Numbered from the stretch's first letter, positions 27,121-35,160 are shown. The stretch: DNA of 64,000 nucleotides from Ruminococcus albus AD2013 (GCF_000526775.1 NZ_JAGS01000001.1:2046001-2110000), one strand, 5' to 3'. The notes: generated by a model not told the origin, from the sequence alone. Translations and numbers: made by a program.

Positions 27121-28430
27121 AAACAGCTCTCACAGCCGATACCCTTGTGTGATATAAGAGTCCGCCTGTCCTTTGGTGCGTTTGCCGCTTCTTCTATCAG
27201 GCGTGCTATCTCAGCTATGCCTGTAAAGCCGTAATATCCGCCGTTCTGGACTATATTTACGAAATAGTCGGTGTTGAAATAATGTGCGGCTTTCTGACCC
27301 ACGGCTATGACCTTTTCATGGTCTTCCTCGGGGAAATGCAGCATATTCACATTAACCGCCGAGTATATCTCAATATCTGGTGCGAGAGTTTTCAGCCCAT
27401 CGAATGCGGCGCCGTCCTCACCCAGAACATCATTTATGATATACTTCACATTGAAGCCTTTTTCGCAAAGGAGTTTCGCCAGAGAGAAAGGCTGTGTTAC
27501 CGCTGTGAAGTCGATAGCTACGGGAATATCGCCCAAAGCTTTTTTTGCGGAGAAAAGTGCGTCCTCTGCCTGCTTTTCTTCACGCGTAAGGTCGGGACAT
27601 TCAACTCCGAGAGTTTCGCACAGTTTCGCGATATTCGCCCTTATCTCTGCCGCATCAAAACTGTTGGGCAGATAAAGCGACTTAGTCCCAAGCCGCTCGG
27701 AAAGTTCATCGCAGCCCATAGCCGCCGTAGGCAGATAAGCGATATTCACCGCCGCCTTTGCCATATCAAGATATTCATCGTAGGTCTTGCATGAGGTTAT
27801 ATCCCTAAGAGTAAAGCCATTATCCCTTATTATGCGGACAAGCTCGCTGTTTTCATCGGTAGCACGGTCGTTGCCGATGATATTCACCGAGCGTTCATCT
27901 ACGGGCAGGGGCTTCAGCGCATTGTAAAGCTGCGCCCTCATCTTTGCATCGGGAGAGATGGTCTTGCGCATGGTGGGTGTCATATAGCAGTCCGAAAAAT
28001 CTATATCGGGAAATTTTTCTGAAAGGTCCCGTATTATGATATCGAAATCGCAACCTGCAAAAAGGTGTATACAGCTGAGATACAAAAGCACAGCGCGGGG
28101 TCTGTAAGGCAGACCTTCGATTATTTCACACACGCCGTCAACCACATCGCTTTCCAGCGTACCATCGAACATATCCTGCTCGGAAACGGATATCCAGCTC
28201 ATGCGGTCAAGGGCATTCATTTCAGCCGCCGTGAGGATAACACCGCGGAGACAGCCCTGAGCACAGGCGAATATCTCATGTGCTTCGGGTATCAGCATAC
28301 CTGTATGGACTATGTTCCATACACCCCTTGCAGGTGGATTGTATTCAAGTCCGCCTGTGAAGAAATCACCGCGGGGCGCATCGCCCAGCCTTATCACGGG
28401 TGGACGGTCAAGCTCTGTTTTTCTGAGCAT
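27117..28430 (-). CDS. Nitrogenase component-1-like protein, pair 1, type-A subunit
   Basis: 437 residues from ATG 28430. This start has GGAGGTGAGTG immediately before it; the longer frame from 28463 runs inside the Fe-protein gene without a site. Cysteines 56 and 60 in FACAQGCLRGV and 120 and 127 in LYLSCIHLFAGCDFD correspond to NifK-type ligand positions, with an extra cysteine at each. It resembles the 23791-25083 protein along its length. The C-terminus ends GIGCESCL, a short cysteine pair whose last residues are shaped by the repeat. The start overlaps the Fe-protein stop (TGATATG). Confidence 0.85.
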   Translation of the reverse strand: MLRKTELDRPPVIRLGDAPRGDFFTGGLEYNPPARGVWNIVHTGMLIPEAHEIFACAQGCLRGVILTAAEMNALDRMSWISVSEQDMFDGTLESDVVDGVCEIIEGLPYRPRAVLLYLSCIHLFAGCDFDIIIRDLSEKFPDIDFSDCYMTPTMRKTISPDAKMRAQLYNALKPLPVDERSVNIIGNDRATDENSELVRIIRDNGFTLRDITSCKTYDEYLDMAKAAVNIAYLPTAAMGCDELSERLGTKSLYLPNSFDAAEIRANIAKLCETLGVECPDLTREEKQAEDALFSAKKALGDIPVAIDFTAVTQPFSLAKLLCEKGFNVKYIINDVLGEDGAAFDGLKTLAPDIEIYSAVNVNMLHFPEEDHEKVIAVGQKAAHYFNTDYFVNIVQNGGYYGFTGIAEIARLIEEAANAPKDRRTLISHKGIGCESCL

Positions 28431-28431
28431 A

Positions 28432-29190
28432 TCACTCACCTCCGCAAATAGCGTATACCGCATCGGCTATTGCTTTCAGCTGTTTTGAAGTTTCACATTC
28501 GGGAGCGGAAGCCACTATCGCTTTGCCCATTTCTTCCGCAAGAGGTATATCCTCACTGCGGTCGAGAGTACCTATGACAGATGTATTGAAATCAGCCGCA
28601 AGCTCCTCTGCCGCTTCGTCTTCATCGGGTACTCCCCTGCGGTTTAGTATTATGCCGCCAAGAGAAGCGTATCCTCTGCCCTTGAAATTCTCAACAGCCA
28701 TGCAGATATTTGCCGCCGCATATCTGGACATTTTCTCGCCCGAACAGACAACGAATATCTTATCAGCATAGCCCTTGCGCATGGGCATGGAGAATCCTCC
28801 GCATACCACATCGCCGAGGACATCGTAGACCACAACATCGGGCTTGTATACCTCATAAGCACCCAGCTTTTCAAGGCTTTCCAGGGCATTGATTATACCT
28901 CTGCCCGCACAGCCCAGTCCCGGGACAGGTCCGCCGGCTTCAACGCAGTATACTCCGCTTGGGGTCTTGAAGACCACATCGTCAAGGGTGAACTTGCCGC
29001 CTGTTTTGCGGGTCATATCAAGCACGGTAGGTATCCTGTCGCCGCCGTGGAGAAGCGATGTTGAATCCGCCTTGGGGTCACAGCCTATCTGCATGACGGT
29101 AAGACCTTTTGCAGCCAGTGCCGCCGAGATATTGCAGGCGATGGTGGATTTACCTATGCCGCCTTTTCCGTATACAGCAAATTTAATCAT
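28432..29190 (-). CDS. Nitrogenase Fe-protein-like ATPase, copy 1
   Basis: 252 residues. P-loop YGKGGIGKST (7-16), IGCDPKADST, cysteine 94 in GLGCAGRGI and cysteine 130 in GDVVCGGFSMPMR are all present, so the protein should dimerise around a [4Fe-4S] cluster and couple ATP hydrolysis to electron transfer. Overlaps hydE by four bases upstream and the type-A gene downstream, so maturation enzyme, reductase and component protein are translationally linked. Canonical nitrogen fixation is unlikely because no nifB, nifE/N or nifV is nearby. Confidence 0.92.
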   Translation of the reverse strand: MIKFAVYGKGGIGKSTIACNISAALAAKGLTVMQIGCDPKADSTSLLHGGDRIPTVLDMTRKTGGKFTLDDVVFKTPSGVYCVEAGGPVPGLGCAGRGIINALESLEKLGAYEVYKPDVVVYDVLGDVVCGGFSMPMRKGYADKIFVVCSGEKMSRYAAANICMAVENFKGRGYASLGGIILNRRGVPDEDEAAEELAADFNTSVIGTLDRSEDIPLAEEMGKAIVASAPECETSKQLKAIADAVYAICGGE

Positions 29191-30224
29191 ATATGGTCAC
29201 CTCTTGATACAGCTACCTCGTAGCCGATGGACTTCATTCTCATTTCAAGACATCCGCGGCACTGTGCGCTTTCGTCACCTGTACATATCTTGTTATCGTA
29301 AAGCATATATTTCTTTCTCACCGCTGTCGGGGAAAGGTTGGGCATTATAACGTTAGCGCCTGCCTTTACACCTTCCTCCCTGCCGTTGGGACGTATCGTG
29401 CCGAGGGCAGTAGTTGCGGGCAGGAGAACATCGGGGAGAATTATCCTGCACAGACTCAGCAGGAAAAGTGTCAGTTCGTAACTGCCTTTGGGTTCGTCCC
29501 TGAAAGGTGTATCCTTGTGGGGCAGGAATGGTCCTATGCCTATCATCTCTGGCTTGAAGCTTTCAAAGAAAAGCATATCCTCGGCGATACACTCCATAGT
29601 CTGGTAGGGTGAACCCACCATTATACCCGCACCTGTCTGGTATCCCAGTTCTTTCAGATATTTAAGACATTCCATGCGGTCATCCCATGACATTTCGGCG
29701 GGGTGAAGTTTCTCATAATGGGCTTTGTCGGCTGTTTCGTGGCGCAGAAGATATCTGTCGGCACCTGCTTCTCTCAGTGCCTTGTATTCGTCATAGGTCA
29801 GTTCACCGAGAGAAAGTGTAACAGCACAGTCGGGGTGAGCCGCCTTTATCCTGCGAACGATATCACAGAGGGTATCGTTAGTATAGCTCTTATCCTCGCC
29901 GCTCTGCAAAACAAAGGTACGGAAACCAAGTTCATAACCCTCGTCACAGCAGTCGAGTATCTCATCGGGGGTAAGCCGATACCGCTGAACATTGGTATTG
30001 GAACGTCTTATTCCGCAGTAGTAGCAATCGTTCTTACAGATGTTTGAAAATTCCACGATACCGCGAATGAATATCTTATTTCCGAAACGCGAGTTACTTA
30101 TCTCCCGTGCGATACCCGCGGCGTAAGCCCTGTCATCATCGGTATACCCAGATAAAAGGGTCACCCATTCTTCTTTTTCGAGATGCTTATCCTTGTTCAG
30201 TTTATCTATAAGAGCCTTGCTCAT
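29187..30224 (-). CDS. hydE: [FeFe]-hydrogenase maturase HydE (radical SAM)
   Basis: 345 residues. The radical-SAM cluster motif is CKNDCYYCG (about 63-71, CX3CX2C), preceded by IRGIVEFSN. Other HydE hallmarks are LQSGED, SLGELTYDEY, RHETAD, GSPYQTMECIAEDMLFF, IGIGPFLPHKDTPF and ANVIMPNLSPTAVRKKY. A second cysteine set lies near the end (KICTGDESAQCRGC). In known systems HydE converts the HydG-made Fe(CO)2(CN) synthon toward the H-cluster. Here it overlaps the first Fe-protein gene by four bases instead of sitting with hydG, so it may feed a different product. An AGGGTGAG site precedes the ATG. Confidence 0.93.
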   Translation of the reverse strand: MSKALIDKLNKDKHLEKEEWVTLLSGYTDDDRAYAAGIAREISNSRFGNKIFIRGIVEFSNICKNDCYYCGIRRSNTNVQRYRLTPDEILDCCDEGYELGFRTFVLQSGEDKSYTNDTLCDIVRRIKAAHPDCAVTLSLGELTYDEYKALREAGADRYLLRHETADKAHYEKLHPAEMSWDDRMECLKYLKELGYQTGAGIMVGSPYQTMECIAEDMLFFESFKPEMIGIGPFLPHKDTPFRDEPKGSYELTLFLLSLCRIILPDVLLPATTALGTIRPNGREEGVKAGANVIMPNLSPTAVRKKYMLYDNKICTGDESAQCRGCLEMRMKSIGYEVAVSRGDHI

Positions 30225-30331
30225 GATCTCACCCTGTCTTTAATTATTTTATCTCCCATACATAAGCCATTACTTTCTTACTTCAGCTCATGTAAATGTG
30301 CTGTATATATCAGGTCTGTCATTGTTATTAT

Positions 30332-30979
30332 TCACAGCTGGTCCTCCAGCTTTTTCAGCCTGTATCTCTTTTCTTCGATGGGTCTTACAAGTTCCTCAAA
30401 CTTCTGCTGACGTTTGTTCTTTGTTATGCCGCTCAAAGGCTTTATGTCGATACTCAGTCTTCCTGTTTCGTCAAAGACCTCGACCGCCGCATAATATGAG
30501 TTCCCGTCATCAGAAGACTCCACACGGATATAAGTACGCTCTATATCCCTTATACGAAGCACGACCCTGTTTTTCTTAAAGATATACTCATCGCCGACGT
30601 ATACGGCAGTATTACTTATGCAGTCAACGTGCATCAGATCGTTGTATACATTTTCCAATCCGTCAGCACCGATAATGGTATCAGTACGCAGCACATCGGG
30701 AAAGGGTCTCTTTCCGTAGCTGAAGGCAAAATACACTACCAGCCAGCCCGATATCAGCACCGATATAAGAAATAACAGCACCATACTTGTGACCAGCATA
30801 AATAACGCCGAAGCCATCGTCCCGATAATTCCCGCCACAACACCTATGATACGCTTTCGTCTGACTGCCTGCGGACTGTATCTTTTCGACAGCGCCAGAA
30901 ATTCGTCTATTGCACGGTACATCTCAGCTTCCCTGCCGCCGAGGTCGTAATAGGATATCTCTTCTTTTCTGTCGCTCAT
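30332..30979 (-). CDS. Membrane protein of unknown function, paralogue 1 between hydF and hydE
   Basis: 215 residues from ATG 30979, chosen for the AAGGAG site nine bases ahead. Two adjacent membrane segments (about 45-90) are followed by a soluble domain with IIGADGLENVYNDLMHVD, AVYVGDEYIFKK and RIRDIERTYIRVESS. This domain is shared with the next gene upstream. Its compact beta-rich pattern suggests a PH-like fold, but that is a guess from hydrophobic spacing. No catalytic residues are evident. It lies inside the hydrogenase-maturation part of the cluster and is probably co-transcribed. Confidence 0.72.
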   Translation of the reverse strand: MSDRKEEISYYDLGGREAEMYRAIDEFLALSKRYSPQAVRRKRIIGVVAGIIGTMASALFMLVTSMVLLFLISVLISGWLVVYFAFSYGKRPFPDVLRTDTIIGADGLENVYNDLMHVDCISNTAVYVGDEYIFKKNRVVLRIRDIERTYIRVESSDDGNSYYAAVEVFDETGRLSIDIKPLSGITKNKRQQKFEELVRPIEEKRYRLKKLEDQL

Positions 30980-31004
30980 TTTGTTTTTCTCCTTAGTCAA
31001 AGGT

Positions 31005-31511
31005 CTATTCCTGTTCTCCTATGCCTATCAGTTTCCTTATCTCGTCAAATTGTAACTGTCTTTGAACTTTCAGCACGCTCAGACTCCGTAGCTCAAAAGT
31101 CTCGTCACATGTTTCATCGCTGATATCCACATAGCAGAAATAGGCTATATCCTCGGTGTTATCTGAATTGTATACGTAGCATTTTTTTATATCTTTCAGC
31201 CTGCACATGAAATTTCCCTGCCTGAACAGATATACTGCGCCGATATAGATATCACTGCGATCGACCCTTGTGCAGTGCATAAGATCATCATAGACCGCTT
31301 CGATACCGTCAGCCCCGATGATATTCACCGCCCTTTTCAAAGCAGACATCGGTTTTGAATGATTCTTTCTGCCAAACTTTGAAACTACTTTGTCTGCTAT
31401 CGAGCCTATGCCTTTTTTGCAGAAGCGCTCCGTAAGCTGTAGAAATTTATCGACCTCGGTATACTTATCGGCATCGGGCGATGTTTTGTCAAATACAAAT
31501 TTATCACTCAT
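31005..31511 (-). CDS. Soluble protein of unknown function, paralogue 2 between hydF and hydE
   Basis: 168 residues. It shares IIGADGIEAVYDDLMHCTRVD, DIYIGAVYLFRQ and RLKDIKKCYVYNSD with the neighbouring gene at 30332-30979 but has a short basic linker in place of the membrane helices. The pair therefore arose by duplication, one member membrane-bound and one soluble. No known domain is recognised. It starts 10 bases after hydF ends, so it belongs to the same transcript. Confidence 0.72.
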   Translation of the reverse strand: MSDKFVFDKTSPDADKYTEVDKFLQLTERFCKKGIGSIADKVVSKFGRKNHSKPMSALKRAVNIIGADGIEAVYDDLMHCTRVDRSDIYIGAVYLFRQGNFMCRLKDIKKCYVYNSDNTEDIAYFCYVDISDETCDETFELRSLSVLKVQRQLQFDEIRKLIGIGEQE

Positions 31512-31521
31512 GCAGCCACCT

Positions 31522-32712
31522 CTAGTTTATTTCAGGGATGATCTCCAGACTTCTTTCGAGTATTCCGTTCATGTAAGCGATGGCGATGCCGTAATTCGTA
31601 ACGGGAACACCTGCTTCTTCGACAGTCATCATTCTGCTGCTCATCTCGCGGGCATTCAGCATACAGCCGCCGCAGTGTATAACAAGGGCGTAATCTGTAA
31701 GGTCATCGGGGAATTCTCTGCCCGATGAGAACTCCAGCCTGAAGTCCTTGCCTGTATACTTTTTCAGCAGCTTCGGCAGCTTCACAGTTCCGATATCTTC
31801 GCACTGACGGTGGTGGGTGCAACCCTCGGAGATCAGTATCCTGTCGCCGTCTTTAAGAGCATCTATCGCTTTTGCGCCCCGCACGGCAGGTTCAAGAAAT
31901 CCCTTGTATCTCGCCATGAGTATGGAGAAAGATGTCAGCTTGATATCCACAGGGGTAGCTTCATTCGCCTTTGCAAATACCTGACTGTCGGTTATAACTA
32001 CCGCGGGCTTCGGGTTCAGCTGTTCCAGAAAACCTTTCAGCTCCGTTTCCCGACAGGTCAGCGCAGCAGAACCGTGTTCAAGCAGGTCGCGTATCACCTG
32101 CTGCTGAGGGAGTATCAGCCTGCCCTTAGGTGCTGCCTTATCGATAGGTATACACAGCACCGCAAGTTCACCCTCACCGATAAGGTCGCCCACCAGCGGA
32201 ACGCTCTGCTCCTTATAATCGGTAAGCTGTGCGACTTTCTCGCGCAGTTCGTTTATCATGGTCTTGTTGAGGGCACTGACATATATCTCGTTCTTATCCT
32301 CGGTCGGGATACTATCCAAAAGATCGGACTTGTTCTTAGCGATGACATAGGGTATGCGCCTGCCTTCAAACAGCTTTATCAGCTGTTTTTCGCTCTCGTC
32401 CAGTTCTCTGGTACAGTCCGTAACGAGAACTGCACAGTCAGTCTTGCCAAGCACCTCTGAGGTCTTTCTGACCCTGAGTTCACCCAGTTCACCCTCATCA
32501 TCGTAACCGGGGGTGTCAATTATCATTACGGGTCCCATCGGAAGAAGTTCCATCGCCTTATATACAGGGTCGGTAGTCGTACCGGGAGTATCCGATACTA
32601 TCGCCAGTTCCTGATTTGTAAAAGCGTTAACCACGCTTGATTTGCCCGCATTCCTGCGTCCGAAAAAGCCTATGTGTACCCTCTCGCCCGAGGGTGTGTC
32701 ATTAAGTCCCAT
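31522..32712 (-). CDS. hydF: [FeFe]-hydrogenase maturation GTPase HydF
   Basis: 396 residues. GTPase domain (about 10-170): P-loop FGRRNAGKSS, SDTPGTTTDPV, IDTPGYDD and KNKSD. A dimerisation domain follows, then the cluster-binding domain with CTHHRQCEDIG (about 300) and the HCGGCMLN triad (about 350), which together bind the scaffold [4Fe-4S] cluster. HydF is the platform on which the H-cluster precursor is built before transfer to HydA. The start has an AAAGGAGAGC site. Neither hydG nor a hydrogenase structural gene is in view, so its client is encoded elsewhere or is different. Confidence 0.95.
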   Translation of the reverse strand: MGLNDTPSGERVHIGFFGRRNAGKSSVVNAFTNQELAIVSDTPGTTTDPVYKAMELLPMGPVMIIDTPGYDDEGELGELRVRKTSEVLGKTDCAVLVTDCTRELDESEKQLIKLFEGRRIPYVIAKNKSDLLDSIPTEDKNEIYVSALNKTMINELREKVAQLTDYKEQSVPLVGDLIGEGELAVLCIPIDKAAPKGRLILPQQQVIRDLLEHGSAALTCRETELKGFLEQLNPKPAVVITDSQVFAKANEATPVDIKLTSFSILMARYKGFLEPAVRGAKAIDALKDGDRILISEGCTHHRQCEDIGTVKLPKLLKKYTGKDFRLEFSSGREFPDDLTDYALVIHCGGCMLNAREMSSRMMTVEEAGVPVTNYGIAIAYMNGILERSLEIIPEIN

Positions 32713-32756
32713 GTTTCAGCTCTCCTTTTTTTGCCTGCCGGTGAAAAGCATAAATC

Positions 32757-32792
32757 AAGCCCGTATCCTCCGAAAACAGAGAACACGGGCTT
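32757..32792 (-). promoter_or_regulatory. Stable hairpin upstream of hydF
   Basis: A 14-base stem (AAGCCCGTGTTCTC with GAGGATACGGGCTT, including G-T pairs) and an eight-base loop lie 45 bases before hydF on the minus strand. A following GATTTATGCTTTT is only mildly T-rich, so it could be an attenuator, a processing site or a weak terminator after the upstream regulator gene. Confidence 0.55.
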
Positions 32793-32993
32793 ACACGCCG
32801 ATAAAGACCTGCGGATACACTTATCCCGTGGGCTCATGCAAAACATAAAGTATATATACCCCATATCCTGCCGCGCCCCGATATTTTCCGCGGTCGCTTG
32901 TGTCTTTCTGCTTCTGCCTCAAAATAGTTTTCGGCATCAGGAGGAAACATATGCTTGTATTTTTTATAATGGGTCTTTCCCGTTTATCCCGGG

Positions 32994-33239
32994 TCAGACC
33001 GTTGAATATACCGTCTTGGCGGTAACACCGTTAAGTCTGCCTATCTTGCCCGCAAGGGTATTTATCTTATCCTGCGGTGCATCGATAGCGATGCTTATGA
33101 TGTTGATGCCCTTGGCACGGTAAGGCACTCCCATCCTGCCGAAAATGTACTCGCCGAATTCGTGCAGTATGGAATTTATGCTTTCCACAGAGCTGACGTC
33201 TTCAATAATGATAGAAATAACCGCTACTCTTGTCTGCAT
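32994..33239 (-). CDS. TM1266-type iron-only hydrogenase system regulator (ACT-like)
   Basis: 81 residues, a single ferredoxin-like ACT-type domain: VAVISIIIEDVSSVESINSILHEFG (split), IFGRMGVPYRAKGINIISIAID and GRLNGVTAKTVYS. Proteins of this size and pattern occur next to hydEFG genes and are annotated as regulators of iron-only hydrogenase systems, though the mechanism is not established. First gene of the minus-strand cluster, behind a good promoter at 33337-33365. Confidence 0.87.
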   Translation of the reverse strand: MQTRVAVISIIIEDVSSVESINSILHEFGEYIFGRMGVPYRAKGINIISIAIDAPQDKINTLAGKIGRLNGVTAKTVYSTV

Positions 33240-33336
33240 AGCTATCTTCCTTTCTATCGGTGTCAGTCACCGTGAAAAATATTATGTTTTATAAAGGCAC
33301 GATACTGTGCCTTATACTATTAATATCAACAGTATC

Positions 33337-33365
33337 ATTATAACACGGCGGCGCATATTAGTCAA
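33337..33365 (-). promoter_or_regulatory. Promoter of the hyd/nif-like/hyp cluster
   Basis: Minus-strand TTGACT, 17 bases, TATAAT, 97 bases before the regulator gene. It is the only strong promoter seen for the whole minus-strand cluster. Confidence 0.82.
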
Positions 33366-33470
33366 GGCTAACGCGCACTATATAGGTATAGTTTGCTAAG
33401 GTATATATGTCAATTAATGTTCTGATACACCTTTTCGTTCATATTTTTGTTAACGTATAAGAAAAAAGAT

Positions 33471-33499
33471 TTGACAAATTACGCAGAAAGGAGTATAAT
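33471..33499 (+). promoter_or_regulatory. Promoter of the MATE transporter gene
   Basis: TTGACA, 17 bases, TATAAT, 40 bases before the TTG start at 33540. Confidence 0.88.
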
Positions 33500-33539
33500 A
33501 GTTAATGTTTTGAAAAAATATAAAAAGAGGTAAGGAAAA

Positions 33540-34955
33540 TTGAATGAAGTAAGAGAAAAGAACCCTTTGGGTTACGAAAGAATTCCGATGCTGCTGTGCA
33601 AATTCGCACTGCCCAGCGTTATAGCCATGCTGGTAAGTTCGCTGTACAACGTCGTTGACCAGATATTCATAGGCAAGGGCGTGGGACCGCTTGGAAATGC
33701 CGCAACAGGCGTGGCTTTCCCGCTGACTACGATATGTATGGCGATAACCCTCGCTATCGGCATAGGTACAGCTTCAAGATATTCGCTGTATCTCGGCAAG
33801 CACGAGGAAGAAAATGCCGCCAAGACAGTAGGCTGCGGTCTTTGCATGATGTTCGTTTTCGGCATACTGCTGACAGTAGTAACGGAGCTGTTTCTCCACC
33901 CTATGCTTATGGCTTTTGGTGCAACCAAATATGTATACCCATACGCCTACGATTACACTAAGATAACCGCTCTGGGTATGCCTTTCATCGTAGTAATGAA
34001 CGGCATGAGCAATCTCGCGCGTGCTGACGGCAGTCCGCAGTATTCCATGACCACTATGATAATCGGCGCCGTGATAAATACCGTACTCGACCCTATATTC
34101 ATATTCAAATTTGACTGGGGAGTATCGGGCGCTGCTTGGGCAACAGTCATAGGACAGGTGGTATCAGGCATATTCGCCCTTATGTACCTTAAAAAGCTGA
34201 AGCGCATAACTCTCCGCCGCGAACACATCAGGCTGAGTTTGAGCCAGATGCTCACCACACTTACAATGGGCATGAGCAACGGTCTTACACAGATAGCCCT
34301 CACTCTCGTGCAGATAGTCATGAACCGCTCACTCACCAAATACGGCGAACTTTCGCCCTATGGCTCGGATATTCCCCTTGCCGCCAGCACCATCGTAATG
34401 AAGGTCAATTCCATCGTACTCGCCATAATAATAGGAATTTTGCAGGGTATGCAGCCCATCGTAGGCTTCAATTACAGTGCAAGACAGTACGAACGCGTAA
34501 AGGGCGTGTACAGGCTTGCAATAAAGTGCGAACTTGTAATTACGATAATAGCCTTTGCGGTATTCCAGATATTTCCGAAACAGGTGCTTTCGCTCTTCGA
34601 TTCGTCAGATAAACAGGAAACTGCTCTTTACTTCGATTTCGCGGTAAAATTCATGAGGACTTTCCTGCTGATGCTTCCGCTGACAGGTATCCAGATGATA
34701 TCCTCGAATTTCTTTGCAGCCATCGGCAAGCCCGTAAAAGGCGCAGTTCTCTCACTCACAAGACAGGTGCTGTTCCTTATCCCGCTTGTGCTGACACTCG
34801 CCTACTTCTTCGGATTAAACGGCATAATGGCAGCCGCTCCAATATCCGACCTTATAGCTTTCATCGTTGTTATGGTATTCATAAAGCGTGAAACAGAACA
34901 GATGGATAAAGTCACCCGAATTTTAGCTGAGTATAAAATAAAACTGCCGGTATAA
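33540..34955 (+). CDS. MATE-family efflux transporter
   Basis: 471 residues, about 12 membrane segments in two homologous halves. MATE features are PLGYERIPMLLCKFALPSVIAML (split) at the start, VVDQIFIGKGVGPLGNAA and the second-half MQPIVGFNYSARQYERVK. These carriers export cationic drugs or metabolites using Na+ or H+ gradients. The start is TTG at 33540 with AGAGGTAAGG five bases away; the ATG four bases later is out of frame. Own promoter and terminator. Confidence 0.92.
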   Translation: MNEVREKNPLGYERIPMLLCKFALPSVIAMLVSSLYNVVDQIFIGKGVGPLGNAATGVAFPLTTICMAITLAIGIGTASRYSLYLGKHEEENAAKTVGCGLCMMFVFGILLTVVTELFLHPMLMAFGATKYVYPYAYDYTKITALGMPFIVVMNGMSNLARADGSPQYSMTTMIIGAVINTVLDPIFIFKFDWGVSGAAWATVIGQVVSGIFALMYLKKLKRITLRREHIRLSLSQMLTTLTMGMSNGLTQIALTLVQIVMNRSLTKYGELSPYGSDIPLAASTIVMKVNSIVLAIIIGILQGMQPIVGFNYSARQYERVKGVYRLAIKCELVITIIAFAVFQIFPKQVLSLFDSSDKQETALYFDFAVKFMRTFLLMLPLTGIQMISSNFFAAIGKPVKGAVLSLTRQVLFLIPLVLTLAYFFGLNGIMAAAPISDLIAFIVVMVFIKRETEQMDKVTRILAEYKIKLPV

Positions 34956-34960
34956 AACCA

Positions 34961-35006
34961 CAGCCCCGAAGCAATGTCCGTTCGCTTCGGGGCTGATTAT
35001 TATTAT
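34961..35006 (+). terminator. Intrinsic terminator after the MATE gene
   Basis: Perfect 12-base stem CAGCCCCGAAGC / GCTTCGGGGCTG, followed by ATTATTATTATT. Confidence 0.8.
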
Positions 35007-35039
35007 TCATGGCTATCCCTTTATCACACCACCGCAAAG

Positions 35040-35160
35040 GTAAGCATCAAACCCTCCGCACCTCCTCCGAAGTCTAATAAAGTATAATAAACTCCAAGCA
35101 ACACCATGGGAAAAATTGGATAGTCCAAATTGATCCATTGAGTTCATTGGAGTAGATTAG
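35040..35160. other. Possible left end of a decayed IS66-type element
   Basis: GTAAGCATCAAACC at 35040 resembles the GTAAGCG ends of IS66 elements and faces the IS66-derived frame at 35178. The match is short, so this is tentative. Confidence 0.35.

Larger units (their letters stand above)
33240..33539. other. Divergent control region between the hydrogenase/nitrogenase-like cluster and the MATE gene
   Basis: Two divergent promoters (33337-33365 minus, 33471-33499 plus). The minus-strand leader holds a hairpin AAGGCAC / GTGCCTT (33294-33313) and an inverted GATACTG / CAGTATC pair (33301-33307 and 33330-33336) directly downstream of the -10 box, a candidate operator or RNA structure. Confidence 0.6.

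Noticed and set aside
22769..29190. Canonical nitrogen fixation (nifHDK) locus
   Set aside because: The component proteins are short and lack recognisable FeMo-cofactor ligands, they are duplicated with separate Fe proteins, and nifB/E/N/V are not nearby.
33540..33550. ATG at 33544 as start of the MATE gene
   Set aside because: It is out of frame with the transporter; the TTG at 33540 is in frame and correctly spaced from AGAGGTAAGG.
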